Origin: Hyphomonadaceae bacterium
GTDB lineage: Bacteria > Pseudomonadota > Alphaproteobacteria > Caulobacterales > Aquidulcibacteraceae
Assembly (NCBI GenBank): GCA_016791385.1
Contig: JAEUMR010000027.1
Coordinates: forward strand, 140,250-204,249
Reading direction: 5' to 3'
Length of the DNA stretch: 64,000 bases
Made by a program: the position numbers and the translations under genes. Below, piece after piece: positions 62,456 through 64,000 of the stretch. The notes beneath the pieces were generated by a model. The model was not told the DNA's origin. It was given only the letters and a program-made list of their open reading frames with translations, and did no database searches. Position 1 is the first letter of the stretch. Each line of letters starts with the position of its first letter.

Positions 62456-63928
62456 TTGTTTTGCTATCGAAGCAAGCCGACTGAATCCGACGGCAAAGTG
62501 GGGCACTGGTGGGGCACAGAACGGGGTGCTAGCGTCGCCTCAGGCCTGCAAAACGCGGGCGCCAGTGAGGCCGATGTGGCGGACATCATCGAAGCCAGGT
62601 TCAGCAAACCAGCGCCGCCGCGCAGCCGCGCCGGGCGCCGGCTTGCGGCGAGCCGCCAAGCCGGCGAGCTGACCCAGGACGTCGTCAACGCCATCGCGGC
62701 GCCTGCGACGGGCAAGCTGCGGATCCCCGATCACCAAGTGAAAGGCCTTTTCCTGCGCGTGACTGCCAAGGGCGCGAAGTCCTACATTTTGCGCTATAGC
62801 GCCGACGGCCGCCGCGGTGAGGCTGCGCTCGGCGACGCGCGGGCGATCACGCTGAAGACTGCGCGCGCCAAGGCGCTCGATACGCTGAGCGATCTCACCG
62901 TGCGCCGCGTTGATCCGGTCGAAGCCAAACGTGCGGCGATCAAACGGGAAAAAGCCAAAAAGCAGGAAAGCTTCGCCGCGCTCGAAGCGCGCTACAGCGC
63001 CGATGCGGCGCGGCGCAAACGGGCCAGCACGCTCGATTATGAACGCTGGCTCCTGGACAACCACATCCTGCCGAAGCTCGGGGCCAAGCGTTACGCCGAT
63101 CTAAAGCGCGGCGAGATCATCTCGTTCATCGAAGATGTCGGCGCCCGCGTCGGCGGCGTCACCGCCAACCGCGCCCACGCGATTGTGCGCCAGGTGCTGA
63201 ACTATGCGCTGAAGCGCGACCTGATCGACGCCAATCCGGCCTTGGCGATTGAGCGGTTGTTTCCGGAGGTGAGCCGCGACCGCATCCTCAATGCGGCGGA
63301 GCTGAAGAAGCTCTGGGCGTTCTGGCAAGCGGCCAAACGCAATGAAGGCAAGGGGCTCAAAGCTGGTTCGGAAGAGGGCCAGCGCAAGATCAACGTGGTG
63401 TCGCCGGGCGGCGCGCTTGCGCTCGAACTTTGCCTCATCACGCTGCAGCGCGCCGGCGAGGTGGCGGGCGCGCGCGTGGAGGAATTCAATTGGGACGACA
63501 AGCTCTGGATTATTCCGGCCGAGCGGATGAAGGGCAAACGCGCGCACGCAGTGCCGCTCTCGACCTTAGCGCTCGCGCGCTTCAAAGCTGCGTTTGAACT
63601 GTCGAAGAGTGAGTTCGCGTTTCCGGCGCGCGGCGGCGAAGCGCCGCTTGAAGCCAAGCGTCTCACCCGCGCGATGGCGCGCAGCTGCAAAGCGCTTGGG
63701 CTCGCGCACGCCAGTCCGCACGATCTGCGCCGCACTGGGCGGACGCTGCTGACCAGCGAGCGTGTCGGCGTCGGCTATGAAGTCGCAGAGCGTGTGATCG
63801 CGCACCTGGTGGGCTCAGCGGTGAGCCGGGTCTACGACCGCAACGAGTATCTGCGCGAGAAGCGGGCGGCGCTCGATGCATGGGCGATGGAGCTAAGCCG
63901 CATTGTCGGCGCGAGTGCGAATCCGTGA
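62456..63928 (+). CDS. int: Tyrosine-type site-specific integrase (P4-like)
   Basis: Up to 490 residues from TTG 62456; the first 50 or so residues lack family features, so the real start may be further in. A DUF4102-like N-terminal arm domain (about 85-150, PDHQVKGLFLRVTAKGAKSY) is followed by a core-binding domain (about 172-265) and the catalytic domain: Arg332 (QRAGEVAG), His422 and Arg425 (HDLRR), His450 and nucleophile Tyr460 (RVYDRNEY). All catalytic residues are present, so it should be active. Next to the tRNA fragment, it marks the left part of an integrated island that continues to the right. Confidence 0.93.
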   Translation: MFCYRSKPTESDGKVGHWWGTERGASVASGLQNAGASEADVADIIEARFSKPAPPRSRAGRRLAASRQAGELTQDVVNAIAAPATGKLRIPDHQVKGLFLRVTAKGAKSYILRYSADGRRGEAALGDARAITLKTARAKALDTLSDLTVRRVDPVEAKRAAIKREKAKKQESFAALEARYSADAARRKRASTLDYERWLLDNHILPKLGAKRYADLKRGEIISFIEDVGARVGGVTANRAHAIVRQVLNYALKRDLIDANPALAIERLFPEVSRDRILNAAELKKLWAFWQAAKRNEGKGLKAGSEEGQRKINVVSPGGALALELCLITLQRAGEVAGARVEEFNWDDKLWIIPAERMKGKRAHAVPLSTLALARFKAAFELSKSEFAFPARGGEAPLEAKRLTRAMARSCKALGLAHASPHDLRRTGRTLLTSERVGVGYEVAERVIAHLVGSAVSRVYDRNEYLREKRAALDAWAMELSRIVGASANP

Positions 63929-64000
63929 GAGATTGGGCCTGCGCCGCGATTTCAGAGCTTTACGCGAAAAACTGCCAAACCCGTGGGCGTGTCGTTTCAA
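63929..64000. other. Sequence after the integrase, to window end
   Basis: 72 bases with no recognisable feature; probably the beginning of island cargo or its promoter region. Confidence 0.3.

Noticed and set aside
1-64000. CRISPR arrays, rRNA genes, insertion sequences
   Set aside because: No regularly spaced repeats, rRNA sequence or transposase-like protein was noticed on reading; this is by eye only.

Overview
The window is dense, GC-rich chromosome from an alphaproteobacterium, most likely Caulobacterales or a Hyphomonadaceae-like lineage (inference from gene content, no search run). Pointers are the C4 haem pathway (5-aminolevulinate synthase), a MucR/Ros regulator, the ubiquinol-cytochrome c chaperone family, a BA14K protein, a DUF6898 protein, and gene orders such as rpoZ-rsh, acpS-lepB-rnc-era-recO, nrdR-rib-nusB-thiL and bamE-chaperone-plsX-fabH-ihfA. 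Most of the window is housekeeping DNA with very short intergenic spaces. Many same-strand genes overlap by 1 to 4 bases (ATGA, GTGA, TTGA), and convergent genes often share interlocked stop codons. No gene-free stretch exceeds 300 bases; the longest is about 270 bases at 62188-62455.

Layout. 1-1405: end of a DMT exporter and a divergent-from-gyrA, SodC-like lipoprotein. 1527-8291: gyrA, coaD, two cyclophilins, queA and tgt in one direction. 8288-14392: a lipoprotein, hrpB, a PLP-dependent threonine/serine dehydratase and a soluble lytic transglycosylase. 14516-28508: a long run of core genes (dapA, smpB, a TPR lipoprotein, folK, rpoZ, rsh, pyrE, pdxJ, acpS, lepB, rnc, era, recO, parC), interrupted by a minus-strand pair (family 5 uracil-DNA glycosylase and an NYN nuclease). 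28609-31795: an envelope cluster of LemA, an M48 protease, a PspC protein and its PadR regulator. 31852-36533: orphan MotB, flavin reductase, a beta-hydroxyacid dehydrogenase, a receiver-like protein without its phosphoacceptor Asp, and an MFS exporter divergent from a MerR regulator. 37054-40065: hemB and hemA back to back, DUF6898 and MucR. 40278-46564: glyA, nrdR, the riboflavin genes, nusB and thiL. 46599-53576: an unknown secreted protein, the proton-pumping pyrophosphatase, bamE, the cytochrome bc1 chaperone, plsX, fabH, ihfA and a PH-domain protein. 53758-59589: a hydrolase/phosphoribosyltransferase pair, a two-component system, three small secreted proteins and DUF3775. 59656-61278: an acyl-CoA ligase.

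From about 61280 the character changes. There is an integrase C-terminal remnant, two lower-GC unknown genes that resemble immunity or accessory proteins, a 3' fragment of a tRNA (probably tRNA-Pro) and a complete tyrosine integrase. This looks like the left edge of a genomic island that continues beyond the right end of the window.

No wholly new multi-gene system is evident. The points most worth a second look are several housekeeping enzymes with altered hallmark residues (SodC zinc ligand, GyrA/ParC quinolone pocket, Tgt zinc site, RibA-like domain, MucR zinc finger, receiver Asp), a RibD reduced to its reductase domain, well-placed operators for the PadR and MerR regulators, a Trp/Arg-rich segment in the PspC protein, and the island boundary.
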